Of a stretch of 64,000 nucleotides of DNA, positions 1-12,687 are shown one piece after another. The translations under genes were made by a program, and so were the position numbers. Position 1 is the first letter of the stretch; each line of letters opens with the position of its first letter. The notes under the pieces are model-generated. The model saw nothing but the letters and a program-made list of their open reading frames with translations. It did not search any database and was not told the DNA's origin. Source of the DNA: Cryptomeria japonica (Eukaryota; Streptophyta; Pinopsida; Cupressales; Cupressaceae); contig NC_081408.1 of the NCBI RefSeq assembly GCF_030272615.1, positions 308,402,450 through 308,466,449 on the forward strand. The letters run 5' to 3'.

Positions 1-2160
1 TCAAACTTTCACCAAAACATAAAGACATCCTGGAACAAGTGTTATTAGAAACAAATGTACCTCAAGATCTGGATATTGACAAATTTCAAGCCATGGTGGC
101 TCACATGATAGGACCTCATAATCTCACCTTTTCTGAGCATGATAATATCTCATTGAGCCATCCACATAATACTCCCCTTCACATTGAAGTCTTGGTCTAC
201 AAACATCGAGTTAAAAGAGTATTAATAGATGGAGGAGTTGGGCTCAATATCTGTACCTTAAAACTTATCCGTGCATTAGTCTTCTTTGAGTAGTCTATTG
301 ATCCACACAAAAAGATCACCATCAAAGCATATGATGATGAAGAAAGATCATCCAAGGGAATAGTAATATTACCTATTCAGGTAGGACTGATACAAAGGGA
401 CACTATGTGCCAAGTCTTAGACATAGACCTCACACATAATATTTTATTGGGTCGTCCTTGGATACATGAAATACAAGCGGTACCCTCAACTTACCACCAG
501 TGTGTTAAATTCCCTTATAATGGGTAGGAGATTTCTATATCAGTAGCTAATAACCCCTTTCAACATTGCAATGCTATGGGGGAAGCCCAAGACAACTTAG
601 TTCCACATAACAGGGAAAAACAAACTTCCTCAGTGCCAGATCATCATAAAAAAAAACTCAAATCTTTATCCATGGATTTCAAACAAAAGATGAAAATCAA
701 AGAGCAAGGCATGGGAGAATACTCTTTTAAACCCATGTGTCTAACCAACTTACCAGCATCACCAAAATCTCATGGGCAACCTTTTGCATCAACACATCAA
801 GCAACACAACCCATCACCAAGTTTGATGGCAAATTTATCCAATTGGCCACACTAGCACATGAATCAGAAGAAAAGGACATCCTTAGTTGGCTATACAAGG
901 ATGAAGAAGAAGTCAGAGCTGCTACTATGGCAGTAGCTATACCAACACAACAATATGGGAAAGGATACCTGATCATGCAATGGATGGGGTACAATGGCAA
1001 AGGACCTATTGGCAAGCATCAAGAAGGCATCACAGAGCCATTGGATCCTCTTTCACAGTTTTCTAGAGAGAAAACAAGATTGAGCTATGGACACACTCTA
1101 CCCCCAAAGAAGAAACCAAATAAATATCCAAAACCTCAGTGGAAAGCAAAGAAGAATACAAGGAGGACTCATGGCAGGAGGCACTACATGAATCAACAGA
1201 AACAATAAGGAAGGAATGAGAACAATAGGAAAAAGAGAAACAACAAGAGGAATTGGCCATTCAAAGAGAAGAAGCATCTTATGTAGAAGTACATCATGTT
1301 CAAGAACCTATTCCAAGCAAGGCTGAATCACCCCCTGAGGAAATCACTACTCCCCAAGGAGAGACAATATATGAACAAATGCAAAGAGTACAAGCCGGAT
1401 CTGATACGGAATCAGAGAAAACTATCAGACTGGTATCAATCATCAGGGACCTCTTTTCACCCTACAACATACCTGTTAACGACACAAAAAGACTCTAGGA
1501 CAACACTTTTGAGACTGATTCTAATGACTATGAATGGGGAAGTTATTCAAATGTTACTAAAGATATTCCTGAAAGTATTATTCAAACACCCCTTTCTCAA
1601 GAAGGACAAGGCACAAAGTCTAGACTACTTGAATTTGGTCCACAAAATATCTATGAAGCCGAAGAAAACGAGCAGCGACATTACGAGCAAGTCTACACGG
1701 AAGATGATACCATCGAAGACCTTGTCAATATCATTAACTTATTCAATATCCTAGCCAAACTTAACGATACCTCTATTATGACACTTACCGCACCTGAACT
1801 TGATCCACCCAATGACTCTTTACCACTCGTCTTTCCTGATCTCATAGACTAAGATGAACTCGAAAACCATGGCATACCTATTTTCCCAGATGATGACTCC
1901 ATTATCCATTGCCTATGTACTGTCAACCTAGAAACAGACTCTACCAACAAACAAAGTAATGACATCTACAATCAGGAGAGTGCCCAGTCTCTCAGTCGCA
2001 AAAATGAAAGAAATAAAGGATCTACTGCTGAAAACCAGTCAATGGCAGCACTAGATCACAAAAAAGTAAAAATAAAAGATGCATCTGAGGGTGAAAATCT
2101 TTTTAAGGCACCTAAGGATGGGAGACTTGACACTCTTCCTGAACACTATTAGCAGCGATC
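1..2160 (+). pseudogene. gypsy polyprotein: protease, G-patch and linker
   Basis: A retropepsin-like motif VLIDGGVGLNI lies near 219-251; the catalytic Asp is followed by Gly-Gly, as often seen in Tat-type proteases. About 230 codons later a G-patch (GYNGKGPIGKHQEGI) lies near 985-1030 within a Lys-rich stretch. A poorly conserved acidic linker then leads to RT. The frame is interrupted by stops (for example after codon 84 of the 39-293 stretch, and at 1206) and a frameshift around 1210-1250. The equivalent region of element 2 at 32049-33329 aligns motif for motif. The first bases of the window are inside this ORF, so gag is missing. Confidence 0.75.
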
Positions 2161-2167
2161 ACCCATA

Positions 2168-4130
2168 TTGACTGAGCCCACTCAATCAATCAACATTGGT
2201 ACAAAAGAAGCAACCAAGAACATACACCTAGTAGAATCTCTGACAGATGAAGAAAAACCAGAGTTTATCAAATTCTTCAAAGAAAAGCAAATTAATTTTG
2301 CTTGGTCCTATGCAGATATGCCTGAGATTGATCCACACTTAATCATGCATGACTTATCTATTGCTCCAAGAGCTAAGCCAGTCAAGCAAAAAATGAGAAA
2401 GATGAATCCAAATGTAGCACTAATGGTCAAAGTTGAACTAAAGAAACTATTAGACGTCGGATTTATTCGACCTATAGACTATGCTGAATGGATTTCAAAT
2501 ATTGTGCTAGTTTCAAAACCAGATGGAAGCATTAGGATATGCACAGATTTTAGGGATGTTAACAAAGCCTATCCAAAGGATGACTTTCCTTTGCCCAACA
2601 TCGACATAATTGTAGACCTCACAGTAGGCCATGCAATGCTATCATTAATGGACGGTTTTTCTAGCTATAATCAAATCAAGATAGCTCCAGAGGATCAAGA
2701 TAAAACAACGTTCACCTGTCCTTAGGGAACGTATTCTTGGAATATCATGCCTTTTGGCTTAAAGAATGATGGGGCAACTTATCAAAGAGAAATGACGATG
2801 ATATTTCATGATATGATGCATACCTTCATGGAGGACTATGTGGATGATTAACTAGCTAAGTCATTTACTCAGGCAGAACATCTGAGCATATTAGAGAAAA
2901 TATTTGAAAGATTGGAAAAATTCCAAGTTAGGATCAACCCTAAGAAGTGTGTCTTTGGGGTAACATCGGGCAAATTATTAGGCTACATCGTGTCAGAAAA
3001 AGGCATTGAAGTAGATCCAACAAAGGTATAGGCCATCATGGAGATTCCACCTCCCAAGAACATTAGCCAACTCAGATCTCTACAAGGACAACTCCAGTCA
3101 ATCAGGAGCTTCATCACCCAATTAGCAGATAAAAGTCTACCATTCAATCATTTGCTACATAAGAATGTACCATTCAGATGGGAAGCCAAATGTGCAGAAT
3201 CGTTCTATCAAATCAAACAATATCTAATGAACCCACCAGTTCTGGTACCACCAATAGCAGGAAAGCCGCTTATTCTCTACATATCAACAACATACATATC
3301 AGTGGGGGCAGTAGTAGCACAAGAAGATTAAGAAGGCAAGGAACATGCTATCTATTACATCAGTAGAACTTTAAATGGATATGAGCTAAATTATACATTC
3401 ATTGAGAAGGCTTGTTTAGCGATGGTATTCACCTCTCAAAAGTTTCGACATTATATGCTAGCTTACACAATCAAGCTAGTAGCAAAAATTGATCCTCTCA
3501 AGTATTTACTCAGCAAAGCGGCTCTCACATGAAGACTAGCTAAATGGGTCATGATTCTCAGCGAATTTGATATCCACTACATAGAGCGTCAGGCTATCAA
3601 AGGATAGGTAATTGCAGATCAATTAGCTAAAGCACCAATACCAGATAAACAACCAATGGAGATTGAATTTATAGATAGGGTTGTCCTTACTATTACCACC
3701 AAGCAATGGACCCTGTACTTTGATGGTTCCTACACTCAAAATGTCTCAGGTGTCGACATCTTGTTTGTTACTCCTGAAGGACACACCATACCAAGATCAT
3801 ATAGACTCATGTTTCCATGCACAAGTAACATTGTTGAGTATGAGGCACTAGTCACAGGAATCAAAATGGCTATGGAATGGAGAATCATGGAACTGAAAGT
3901 CTATGGAGATTCCCAACTAGTCATAAATTAGATCAACAATGACTATCAGACAAAAGATGACAAGTTGCTGCCATACAAACAAATGGTGGATGACTTCAAA
4001 CAGTATTTTGTACACATCACCTTCGAGCAAATACCAAGGTTGGACAACAAAGCAACCGATGCAATGGCTACTATCACTTCACTACTACAAACTCCATAGC
4101 AACATAGTCGTTATGAGTTTCTGGTAGAGC
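2168..4130 (+). pseudogene. gypsy reverse transcriptase plus tandem RNase H modules
   Basis: RT would copy the element RNA into cDNA in cytoplasmic particles. Seen: the fingers/palm motifs RICTDFRDVNKAYPKDDFPLP and SLMDGFSSYNQIK (first catalytic Asp), then YVDD at 2837-2848 followed directly by TAA. The connecting RNase H (about 3180-3640) contains KFRHYMLAYTIKLVAKIDPL. A second RNase H of the plant RVT_3 type follows, with FDGS near 3719, NIVEYEAL and GDSQLV. Stops interrupt the frame at, among others, CCT-TAG (relative has Trp), GGA-TAG (expected Gln) and AAT-TAG. 2168, 3038 and 3656 share one frame, so the damage here is mostly point substitution. Confidence 0.85.
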
Positions 4131-4259
4131 AACTGTTTTCCCAGCCTATGACAATTCCGCATCCCATGTTATCTATGCCTTAATCGGTTCAAACTCTCCT
4201 TTATACGAAACAATATATGAGTATCTTAAAACCAATACCCTACCAATTGACCTATCTCA

Positions 4260-5550
4260 GAACTAGAAACACAACTTTATTTGGCAAGATGCCTATTATA
4301 CCCTAACTACTGATACTCTTTACCGTCGAGGTCTATATGGTACTCTTCTTCATTGCCTTGATCGTAATGAATTTGAATCTGCTTTACACGAGCTTCATGA
4401 AGGTATCTGTGGCACACATTCAAGTGGTCCTACTCTTGCTAAAAAAATTCTAAGAATGGGATATTACTGGCCGACGATGGAAAAAGACTCTTATCAATTT
4501 GCAAAGAAATGTCCTAAGTGCCAAATCCATGGCAATCTTATACATGCACCAGCACAGGAATTGCAGCCATTTACAACATCTTGGCCTTTCTGTCAGTGAG
4601 GACTTGACTTAGTAGGCAAAATACACCCTTCATCTTCAAATGGACACAAGTTCATTATCAGTACAACATAATATTTTACAAAATGGATTGAAGCAGTCCC
4701 AATGACCACATTAACTGGAAAACAAATTGCTTCTTTTATTATCAATTATTTGATCTGCAGATATGACATTCCTAGTTCTATCATCATAGATAATGAACGT
4801 CCCTTCAAAAACCAAGATGTGTGAGAACTATGTGAATGGTTCAAAATCCAACATCGTTTCTCTACACCTTACTACCCATAGGGAAATGGTCAAGCAGAGG
4901 CATCAAATAAAACAATATTGAAAATCCTAAAGAAAATAGTAAATGATGCAGGAAAGGATTGGCATGTGCAACTCAATCTGGCACTTTGGGCATAGAGGAC
5001 TAGCATCCAGACACCTACAAGAGCTACACCATATTCATTAGTGTATGGATTAGAAGCAATTTTACCTCTTGAGGTAGAAATTTCATCACTCAGAGTATCT
5101 TTGAAAGGCCTCATTCTAGATGAGGAGTATCGCGTAAATAGATTACAAGAACTAGAGCTTCTAGATGAAAAATGACAACATGCCTATAATCACCTCAAAG
5201 CATACCAGCAGTGCATGTGCAGAAGCTACAACCACAGATTCATCCCTAGGAATTTTAAAGTCGGTGATCTCGTACTCAAAGAAAATCCTAGAAATCAACA
5301 GGATCGAGAAAAGAAGGGGAAGTTTGAACCTAATTGGTTAGGTCCCTATGTCATCGTCTCAGCTTATGGATCAAGCGCCTATCAGCTAACAACTTCAGAA
5401 GGCGATGTGCTCGATGAACCAACAGAAGTCAAAACCATTGGCCATCGCCCAACACTTTATCAAACTAACATTATCCAGGACATACTTAACGTAGTCACTG
5501 TCCTTGCTCATCTGAATGTCAGTTCATCGTATCCCACCATGGCTTGGTAA
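4260..5550 (+). pseudogene. gypsy integrase with HHCC, DDE core and GPY/F-like end
   Basis: Integrase inserts the cDNA into chromosomes. Seen: an HHCC zinc-binding module (HEGICGTHSSG...CPKCQIHGN, about 4390-4540). The catalytic residues are Asp in GLDLVGK, Asp in IIDNERPF and Glu in GQAEASNK. The C-terminal segment is KGKFEPNWLGPYVIVSAYGS (about 5317-5376). Stops replace residues at several sites, including CCA-TAG where PQGNGQAEAS is expected, and TGA before GLDL where the relative has Trp. The last open piece runs from 5215 to 5550. It is closely similar to 27249-28400 on the minus strand. Confidence 0.85.
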
Positions 5551-6264
5551 TCCCTTTACATATCCACATCGATCGGTATCTATAGCTAGGGGCAACATTC
5601 TTTTGACTTCAAAATATTTCAGCAAACAAGCAAACAAAAATCACAACACACCGAGAAAATCCTATCAAGAAGAAACTCCAACAGCCAAGAAAACAAAACA
5701 CTGATCCACTTAACAACTTCAAAAACACATGATGGATGATTTTATGAAGTATAATTTGTTTACATCTTGCATGAATTTTTGACTATTTTTGCACTTGAAC
5801 TTTTTTGAACTATTGGATCCCCTAAATTTTCTCAACGATGCATCGAGCTAGAGAAAGTGGTTGGAGACTTCAATATTTTTTAGTTTTTTGTCTGTGAGGT
5901 GACCACTTGTACTGTACAAAGACTTGTCTTGAGAAGTGATTCAAAACATATCACTGAAGATATTGTTCCACTTTGCGCATACAAATGGTTTAATCTTGTC
6001 TGTTTATACGCAAGCAACACTCACGACATCCTGGTTCAATTATACCTCAATGCTTGTGCCATCTCGCAATATCAAAAATCGTGTAAATTTTTCCCAGGTC
6101 ATTATGGTTCAATTATACCATTATGCTTGTATAAATTTTCAACATATCAATCGCTCAATGATGATCAACCCAAAGAAAGCAAAAACATGTGACTATATAG
6201 GAATGACAAATGATAGAATGAGGATGATCAATTAGTTTCATATCATATAAATTTGTATTTAGTC
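5551..6264 (+). other. Spacer between integrase and the antisense PMD 3' end
   Basis: AT-rich non-coding DNA between the converging pol and PMD reading frames. Short open stretches (5899-6235) have no recognisable motif and overlap in two frames. No LTR boundary is seen here, so the element continues through it. Confidence 0.5.
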
Positions 6265-6436
6265 ACAACATATCATTATCATACATCTCATTTTCAAGAT
6301 ACATCTCACAACATATCATTATCATACATCTCATTTTCAAGATACATCTCACAACATATCATTATCATACATCTCATTTTCAAGATACATCTCATAGCAT
6401 ATCATTATCATACATCTCATTTTTAAGATACATCTC
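6265..6436. repeat. 43-bp tandem repeat, four copies
   Basis: Four consecutive copies of a 43-bp unit beginning ACAACATATCATTATCATAC, with only a few substitutions in the last copy. It lies between the stop of the sense pol gene and the end of the antisense PMD gene. There are no spacers of varying sequence, so it is a minisatellite rather than a CRISPR array. Confidence 0.9.
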
Positions 6437-8759
6437 ACAAATCACATCATTGCATCATGAATAATACAATCATATCAATCAACATCAAATCAAACACATT
6501 TATCTAAGCATTGCATCATCATCATAGAACCATCACATCAATGCATAAATCATCATCCATAAAAACATATCACATGTGTATCGAAAAATCGGTGTCGTAT
6601 ATATATCTCAAAAATGGTCAAAATATACAAAAGATATCATGTCTGTCAAAATACAACACAATGATCAAAATACAATGGAGACAAGTCTCTCAGGTATGAC
6701 TATCTCCTGAGGCTGATGGTCTCACAGCAGATGTCCTGACACCTGGATCTCTGGGTGGATCATGTCGAGACGACTCGGTCACACCTCTGCTCTCCATCCT
6801 CAAATGAGTCTGCATGGATCAACTGGATCTCACCGCATCATAGCTAGGAGCTCTATGATCTCTAGGAACCACCTCCTTGTATAAACACCTATAGTACTCA
6901 GCCTCCTTGGCTACATACTGCATCTCTCTCAGTGTGTCTCTCACAAAACCACCAACCCTCACTCTCTCTAGGATATCCACTTGAGCCCCTGCTTGACCTA
7001 AGCACTCTATCATTGTATCCCACTCTGCGGTAATCTGCGTAATTTGATGTTGTTGAGCCAGTACCTATGCCTGCAGCTACTGCACTGACAACTGTAGGGA
7101 CCTAATCTGTGCATCCTGTCGGTGGGTGGGTACCCACATTTGAATGGGTACCTATGTCGTGGTACCCCTTATCCTTGTCCCTGTCCTAGGCACCGGTGGA
7201 GGTAATACATCTGATCTCCTCCTCTGAGTCGACCACCTAAACTCATCCATCCCACCCACAGCTACTATAACCTCGCCCGCTCGACCAGCTCCACCAACTC
7301 CTACCATCAAATCTCCCCTCCCTCCCTCACCAACTACTCGACTGACTACTCCAATCCTCCCTCCATCTCCACTTCCTCTCCTCCCTCTATCTCCTCCATC
7401 CCCTCCTCTATCTCCTCCTCTCCCTCTACCACCTCCCCTCCCATCTTCCCTATCATCTCCTCCACCATCCCCATATCCCTCCTCCATCTCCTCTCCCTCA
7501 TCTCTCTGTCTCCCTAACCTCTCGGGCTTCTCATCCTCATCATCATCAAAAGCGGGAATCATCTCTGCTGGATCTGATATCCGTGCTACGACATGAGCCA
7601 TGAAGAGTGCTGCAAACTCCTTTGTCATCCCCACATCTACCACCCTGAACCCATAGTCCCATATATGTCTGGCCAAATGCATATACTCCTCCACCGTCAC
7701 TACACTATCAATAGTCAGACCCCACTCTGGCACATCCTGCCTCCGATGAGCATATAAACATGCTCCATGCGGTATACCCTATTGTCGACCATACTGCAAC
7801 TGAACTCGACTGTGCAAGAACCTCTCAATGACAAAACACATCCCCCCTATCAAGTATCATGACATATATACAAAGGGAATCTCTAGCCCATCCTTAGCCC
7901 ACACCTCGCACTCCATATACGGTCTCCAGATAACCGTATCAATGTCATCCAACACCCTCCTCCAATGCTCTAGCTTGCCTAGCTTATGCTTGACAACTAT
8001 CCTTGTGTATCCATATACATAAGCCCGACCAATTGGCCTATCCCTATCTGCAAGTGGCCTCGCTGCGGGAATGTGCTCCCAAGCCCACACCTGTAATAAT
8101 GTGACCCTGACTGATAAACTATTGTATCCTAAGTACACCAACTGATGTAAACCTCTGTAAAGATAGGCCAACATGCAAGACCCCCAAGCAAACCTGTGAC
8201 CCTGTGTCACCATATCCTCAAGAACCAATCCCTATCCCACTGCCAGTCCCTTCGACCTACGGTTGGGACACAAAAAGCCACCTACAAAACTTACCAGTAC
8301 CGATGGTAGTGGGGCATAATCGAAATATATGAACTCCTACCATGGGATCTCATATCCACAAATATGCTCATCATGGAAAATCCGACGAAGCGGCTCTATC
8401 CCATCCTCCTTGGTCTACTCATAAGGCAATAGTTCCCCTACCATAGGGATCCATAGAATCTGATAACAGTCCTCTGGAGTGACTGTAATCTCACTCGTAG
8501 CCAAGTGAAAGGTGTTGGTGTCACTGTGCCACCTCTCTGCCAATGGTGTCAGTAAACCTCGGTTAATGATATATCGAGGCATGTCCAACAAAGAGGACAA
8601 TCCACATCTCTCAATGATATCTCTATCCACTTGTGTCAATTGCGGAATTAGAGACCATGGCCTCAAAAATCGCTCTCATGACTGAAGAACACCAAGCCAT
8701 TCCTGTAACAAGCAAAACATGTCCAAATATCAGTTCCCACATCTATCAGATATATCCAA

Positions 8760-8918
8760 TCACAATTCCATATCAACTTGAAACAACGAAAATCAAATCA
8801 AGTTTCATATCAAAAATCAAATCCATATCAAAATCAACATTCCATATCAACTTGAAACAATGAAAATCAAATCAAGTTCCATATCGAAAATCAAACCCAT
8901 ATATCGAAATCACAATTC
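8760..8918. repeat. Left part of a 75-bp tandem repeat in the PMD intron
   Basis: Degenerate copies of a 75-bp unit built from CCATATCAACTTGAAACAA and ATCAAATCAAGTTCCATAT. The array was split by the insertion at 8924-13141 and resumes at 13142. Confidence 0.8.
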
Positions 8919-8923
8919 CATAT

Positions 8924-9377
8924 TGTTGGTGTAAATAATTATTCATCATGGATATTATTACACTATACTTAAGTTTACTTAGGAAATGCATTTCATAATA
9001 GTTTGGGTATGAGACACTTGGGTGTTTGTGCCACTTTGGGATAGTGTGTGTAGGAGAATTTCCACTTTTTATGGTGTTGATCTTGTTGTTACACTCCACA
9101 TTCAGTGGGTGATCCACCTCATGTGGACTATTATATTGTTTCTCCTACCTACCCATACCTATTTACTACCTACCCTTGTTTCTTATTGAGCCACATGTCA
9201 TGTTTGTGTGCTCACATATCCATAAGCCTTGCCTATATAAGCAGGCTCATGTACATTGTATAGAAATGGAACAATTGATCATTTATCTATTGATGAGAAT
9301 ACATTTTATTCTTATCCTATATTTTGTTTTCTCTATTTGTGCTTTCCATTGCCTCTAGATCTTGACAAAATCTCACA
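8924..9377 (+). repeat. 5' LTR of the gag-only element
   Basis: 454 bp, TGTTGGTG...TCTCACA. The TATA box CTATATAAG is near 9233-9241. It is followed immediately by the PBS. Confidence 0.93.
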
Positions 9378-9390
9378 TGGTATCAGAGCC
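9378..9390 (+). promoter_or_regulatory. Primer binding site, initiator tRNA-Met type
   Basis: TGGTATCAGAGCC directly after the LTR, the usual complement of the initiator methionine tRNA 3' end in plant copia elements. Confidence 0.9.
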
Positions 9391-10189
9391 ATTAGAGTGT
9401 CATTGGTTTGCCAATTGAGAGAAATTTGATGCTATTTGGGGTTTGCATTTTGGAATTTTCTACTGCAGGTTATTATTGAAGTTTGATGGATTAAATATGA
9501 GGTTACCATTGGATTGAGGAGGTCCAAAAAAGTCAGTTTTCCCTTTTGTTTCATCCAAATCAAACTTTGAGGCATTTGAAGTTTGAAGCTGTGAAGGAAA
9601 TTTTTCAGAAATTATAATTTTGCAGGCGATTTTCAAATAGCGATATCTCACTCATCCAAACTCCTTTTTTTGAGCAATATTTTTTGTTTTGGGGTAGAAT
9701 TTCGTGATCTGTACAATGGTGCAGGATTTTTTTGTTTCTCAAATACAGGTTTTTCAGAAATCATGAAATCTCGATTTTTACAACTTTGGAGGCTTCATTT
9801 GGGCTCATATGGACTCCTTTTCAGGTGCCATTTTTTTTGAAAGTGCATATTTTTTCATCTCTTTTCTTTATCTACCATTTGTTTGTAGTAATTTTAAGTA
9901 GAAATTGTACTTTCATTATTTGGCCATTTTTGGCATATTTGGTACTTGCATTTTGCTTGGATCTCAGTTTAGATCACTAGTAGTATTTGTTGAAGTCCCT
10001 TAGATCTCATTTTGAGAAGTTGTAAATTGAAATCAGAATTCCACTTTGCCTTGTTTTGCAAGTGGTCCATTGTATATGCACTAAGTATAAAGTGCCAAAA
10101 TCACCATTTTGGGGGGTTTCTTGATTGAGTGAATTTGGGGGGGTGTCTCTTGTGCTTTTGTGCTCTTGTGTTCCTTCCTTTCTACTACT
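9391..10189 (+). other. Leader of the gag-only element
   Basis: About 800 bp of T-rich, non-coding leader between the PBS and the Gag ATG. No conserved motif recognised. Confidence 0.6.
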
Positions 10190-12319
10190 ATGGGTTCTTC
10201 TAAGTTTCCTCTCTTAACTCCTCATAATTATGCTACTTGGAAAATTGATGCATGGAGTAAACTTATGGAAAAAGGACTAACTCATTACATTGATGGAACT
10301 ATTGTTGCTCCATCTGATCCTAAGGTTGATCCAGTTGGTCACTTGGATTGGCTCACTAAAAATATCATGGCAATTGGTACCTTAAGAAAGTATGTATAAA
10401 AGGATCTCATTTTTCATATTGAGAAGTGTACTCTAATCAAGGATGCTTGGCAAAAGTTTCAAGACTTGTATGGTCAAGTTGATGAGATTAGGGGATATCA
10501 AATTGATAGTGATCTCACCATGTTAGATCCCAAGAATTTTGATACTATACATGATTATGTCACTAAGGCAAATGAGTTGAGGGCACAACCCAAAGATTGT
10601 GGCATTGATAAGAAGGATACTCAATTGATATTCAACTTGATAGGCAAGCTTCCACAAGAATATGCAACATTTGTTTCTAGTTTCCAAACCCATGGGATGA
10701 CAATGGGTTCAAGCTACACAATGCCTACATTTGATGCTTTCAATGAAATGTTGATGATGGAACAAACTAAGTTGATAAGCATGGGCATTCTTAAGGCTTC
10801 TAAGTCTCAAGAATTAGTGGCAAATCAAGGGAACAAAGGAAATCAAGGAAAGGACAACTCAAACAAGAAGAAATGACAATCAAAGCCTAAGGACAAAGCA
10901 TCATCCTCTCCACAACAAGGAGATTCATCCTCTTCCAAGAGGGATAACTCAACAAAGAGGGAGAGACCTACTTGTGCCTATTGTAAAAAGTTTGGTCATG
11001 AGGAGCGTCGTTGCCATTCTAAGAAGATTGATGAGCTCACACATATCATCAAAAAGCATAACATTGATTTGCCTAATGTCTACAAGAAGGATGATTCATC
11101 AACTTCCACTTCCTCACATTCAAAAGGAAAAGGGAAAGCATTCATGGCTTCTACAAGTGGGAAGACTCACTTTTTTGGGACAAGAAAAGGAAAATCTCTA
11201 TGTGCTACTATCAGTCATGATTCAGAGAGATGGCTTCTAGATTCAAGGGCTTCTCATCATATGACATCTTCGTAGTCTATGTTCTCTACATTTGAGCCTT
11301 GCACCTTGCCACAGATTTTGATGGGAAATCATACATACATGGATGTGATTGGGAAAGGATCTATTGACATTGGGGATAACTCCTTCAATGATGTGTTGTG
11401 TGTACCCCACTTGACAAACAATCTCCTTTCCATCTATCAAATCACACATGGCACAACTAAGAGAGTTGTGGAGTTCACACCTGAGTCAGTTTTCATTAGA
11501 GACTTGGAGACTAGAGCTATCATTGCGACTGGGGTGGTTGATCATGCATCTCGGTTATACTCCTTTTCAGATTTTGTTGATGATGATGATTTCACATTTG
11601 ATGATTCTACACATGATGATCACACTTCTTGTGATGGTTCAGATTTTGAGGAGAACTTTGGGCACTTGAACATGGGGATTCTCACATGTGAACCCATTCT
11701 TGAGTCTTGTATTTCATCTCCTCATATTGATATCACATCACCTATTGCACCTGATGATGCAGATAGTGCGACAATTTTGCCTTCATGTGTTCCAGTGCAG
11801 CAGGATATTCATTGTCTTCCAGCTTCAGATTCATGGGATGATTACTTGACAAACATTGTAGGTTTGTTTGTGGAATCCTACATTGCAGATTTGGGAGACA
11901 TCATTGATGACATTCATCTTCTCTTTGATGAAGGTGACCCTTCTTTGATTGTTGCAAGGGAACACTCTGACCCTCTTGTTCATTCTCTACATGATCATTC
12001 TTTCGAGGTTGACATGATTGTAAATACTTATGTACAACAGTTGGAGGAGGTCTCTTTATTTTTTGAGGAGACATTTGAGTCTTTGGGACACGTTCTACAT
12101 CCATCTCCACTAGATCTTGGAGTGCCTTTTTCAGCAGTGTGGCACAGTTTACCACCTTTGGAGGGGGTATCTTTCAACATCGACATGGGGACACTTGAGC
12201 AGTTTTCAGAGATTCCTTTCATTATGAGTTTTCTTCATACATCTTCCCTTCATGATTGGGGAGACTTCATGGATACACCTTTGGTTTTGTTTCTTCCTAA
12301 GGGGAGGAATATTGTTTGA
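10190..12319 (+). pseudogene. Gag-protease polyprotein with novel acidic tail (gag-only element)
   Basis: One frame of 709 codons with three stops (10397 TAA, 10874 TGA, 11273 TAG). Start MGSSKFPLLTPHNYATWKID is the typical copia Gag N-terminus. Then come a UBN2-like Gag body, a Lys/Gln/Ser-rich linker, a CCHC knuckle CAYCKKFGHEERRC, and a protease site LDSRASHHMT in which the catalytic-loop Gly of DSG is Arg. LCVPHLTNNLLSIYQITHGT matches the copia protease/pre-integrase junction, and a remnant FGHLN follows. Where integrase should begin there is instead about 215 residues of Asp/Ser/His-rich sequence ending LFLPKGRNIV. The element at 52933-64000 has a related tail. Confidence 0.85.
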
Positions 12320-12675
12320 CGTTCGTGGAGCAGTTTCTTCATACATCGAGCTTCTATCATTGGTGCATATTCCACATTGAGGGGGGGCTTCCTAGCTTCT
12401 TTTCTTCTCTCATATGGGGGGGACTTTTTCCTCACATGGGGTTTTGTCCTTCACATTCTTCAATGAGAGTTCTCTTGTATGTTTTCATCTCTCTTTTGGG
12501 GGAGGGTTTTTTCCCATTGGGTTTTTCTCTCTTTCCCTGCTTTGTGAGAGATTTCATTGCATTGGTTTTCATGCATGTGCATTTGTACATGGGTACCTAA
12601 CATGGCCTAGTAACCGGGACCCATCTTGCATTGCTTAGTTGCATTGTAGACTTAAGTGCATTCCCCTAAGTTGCA
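12320..12675 (+). other. 3' untranslated region of the gag-only element
   Basis: T/G-rich, with runs GAGGGGGGG, GGGGGGACTT and GGGGGAGGG that resemble extra polypurine tracts. Open frames here are not supported as genes. Confidence 0.5.
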
Positions 12676-12676
12676 C

Positions 12677-12687
12677 TTAAGGGGGGG
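12677..12687 (+). promoter_or_regulatory. Polypurine tract of the gag-only element
   Basis: TTAAGGGGGGG immediately before the 3' LTR. The same 11 bases precede the 3' LTR of the related element at 53290-53300 on the minus strand. Confidence 0.85.

Noticed and set aside
6265-6436. CRISPR-like regular repeat
   Set aside because: Units are contiguous with no unique spacers, in plant DNA. A plain tandem repeat.
7152-7733. Separate Gly/Arg/Asp-rich protein gene
   Set aside because: Same frame as the PMD exon on both sides and separated only by single stops, so it is an internal low-complexity part of that protein.
11901-12222. Minus-strand ORFs inside the gag-only element
   Set aside because: Shadows of the 10190-12319 frame, which has recognisable domains.
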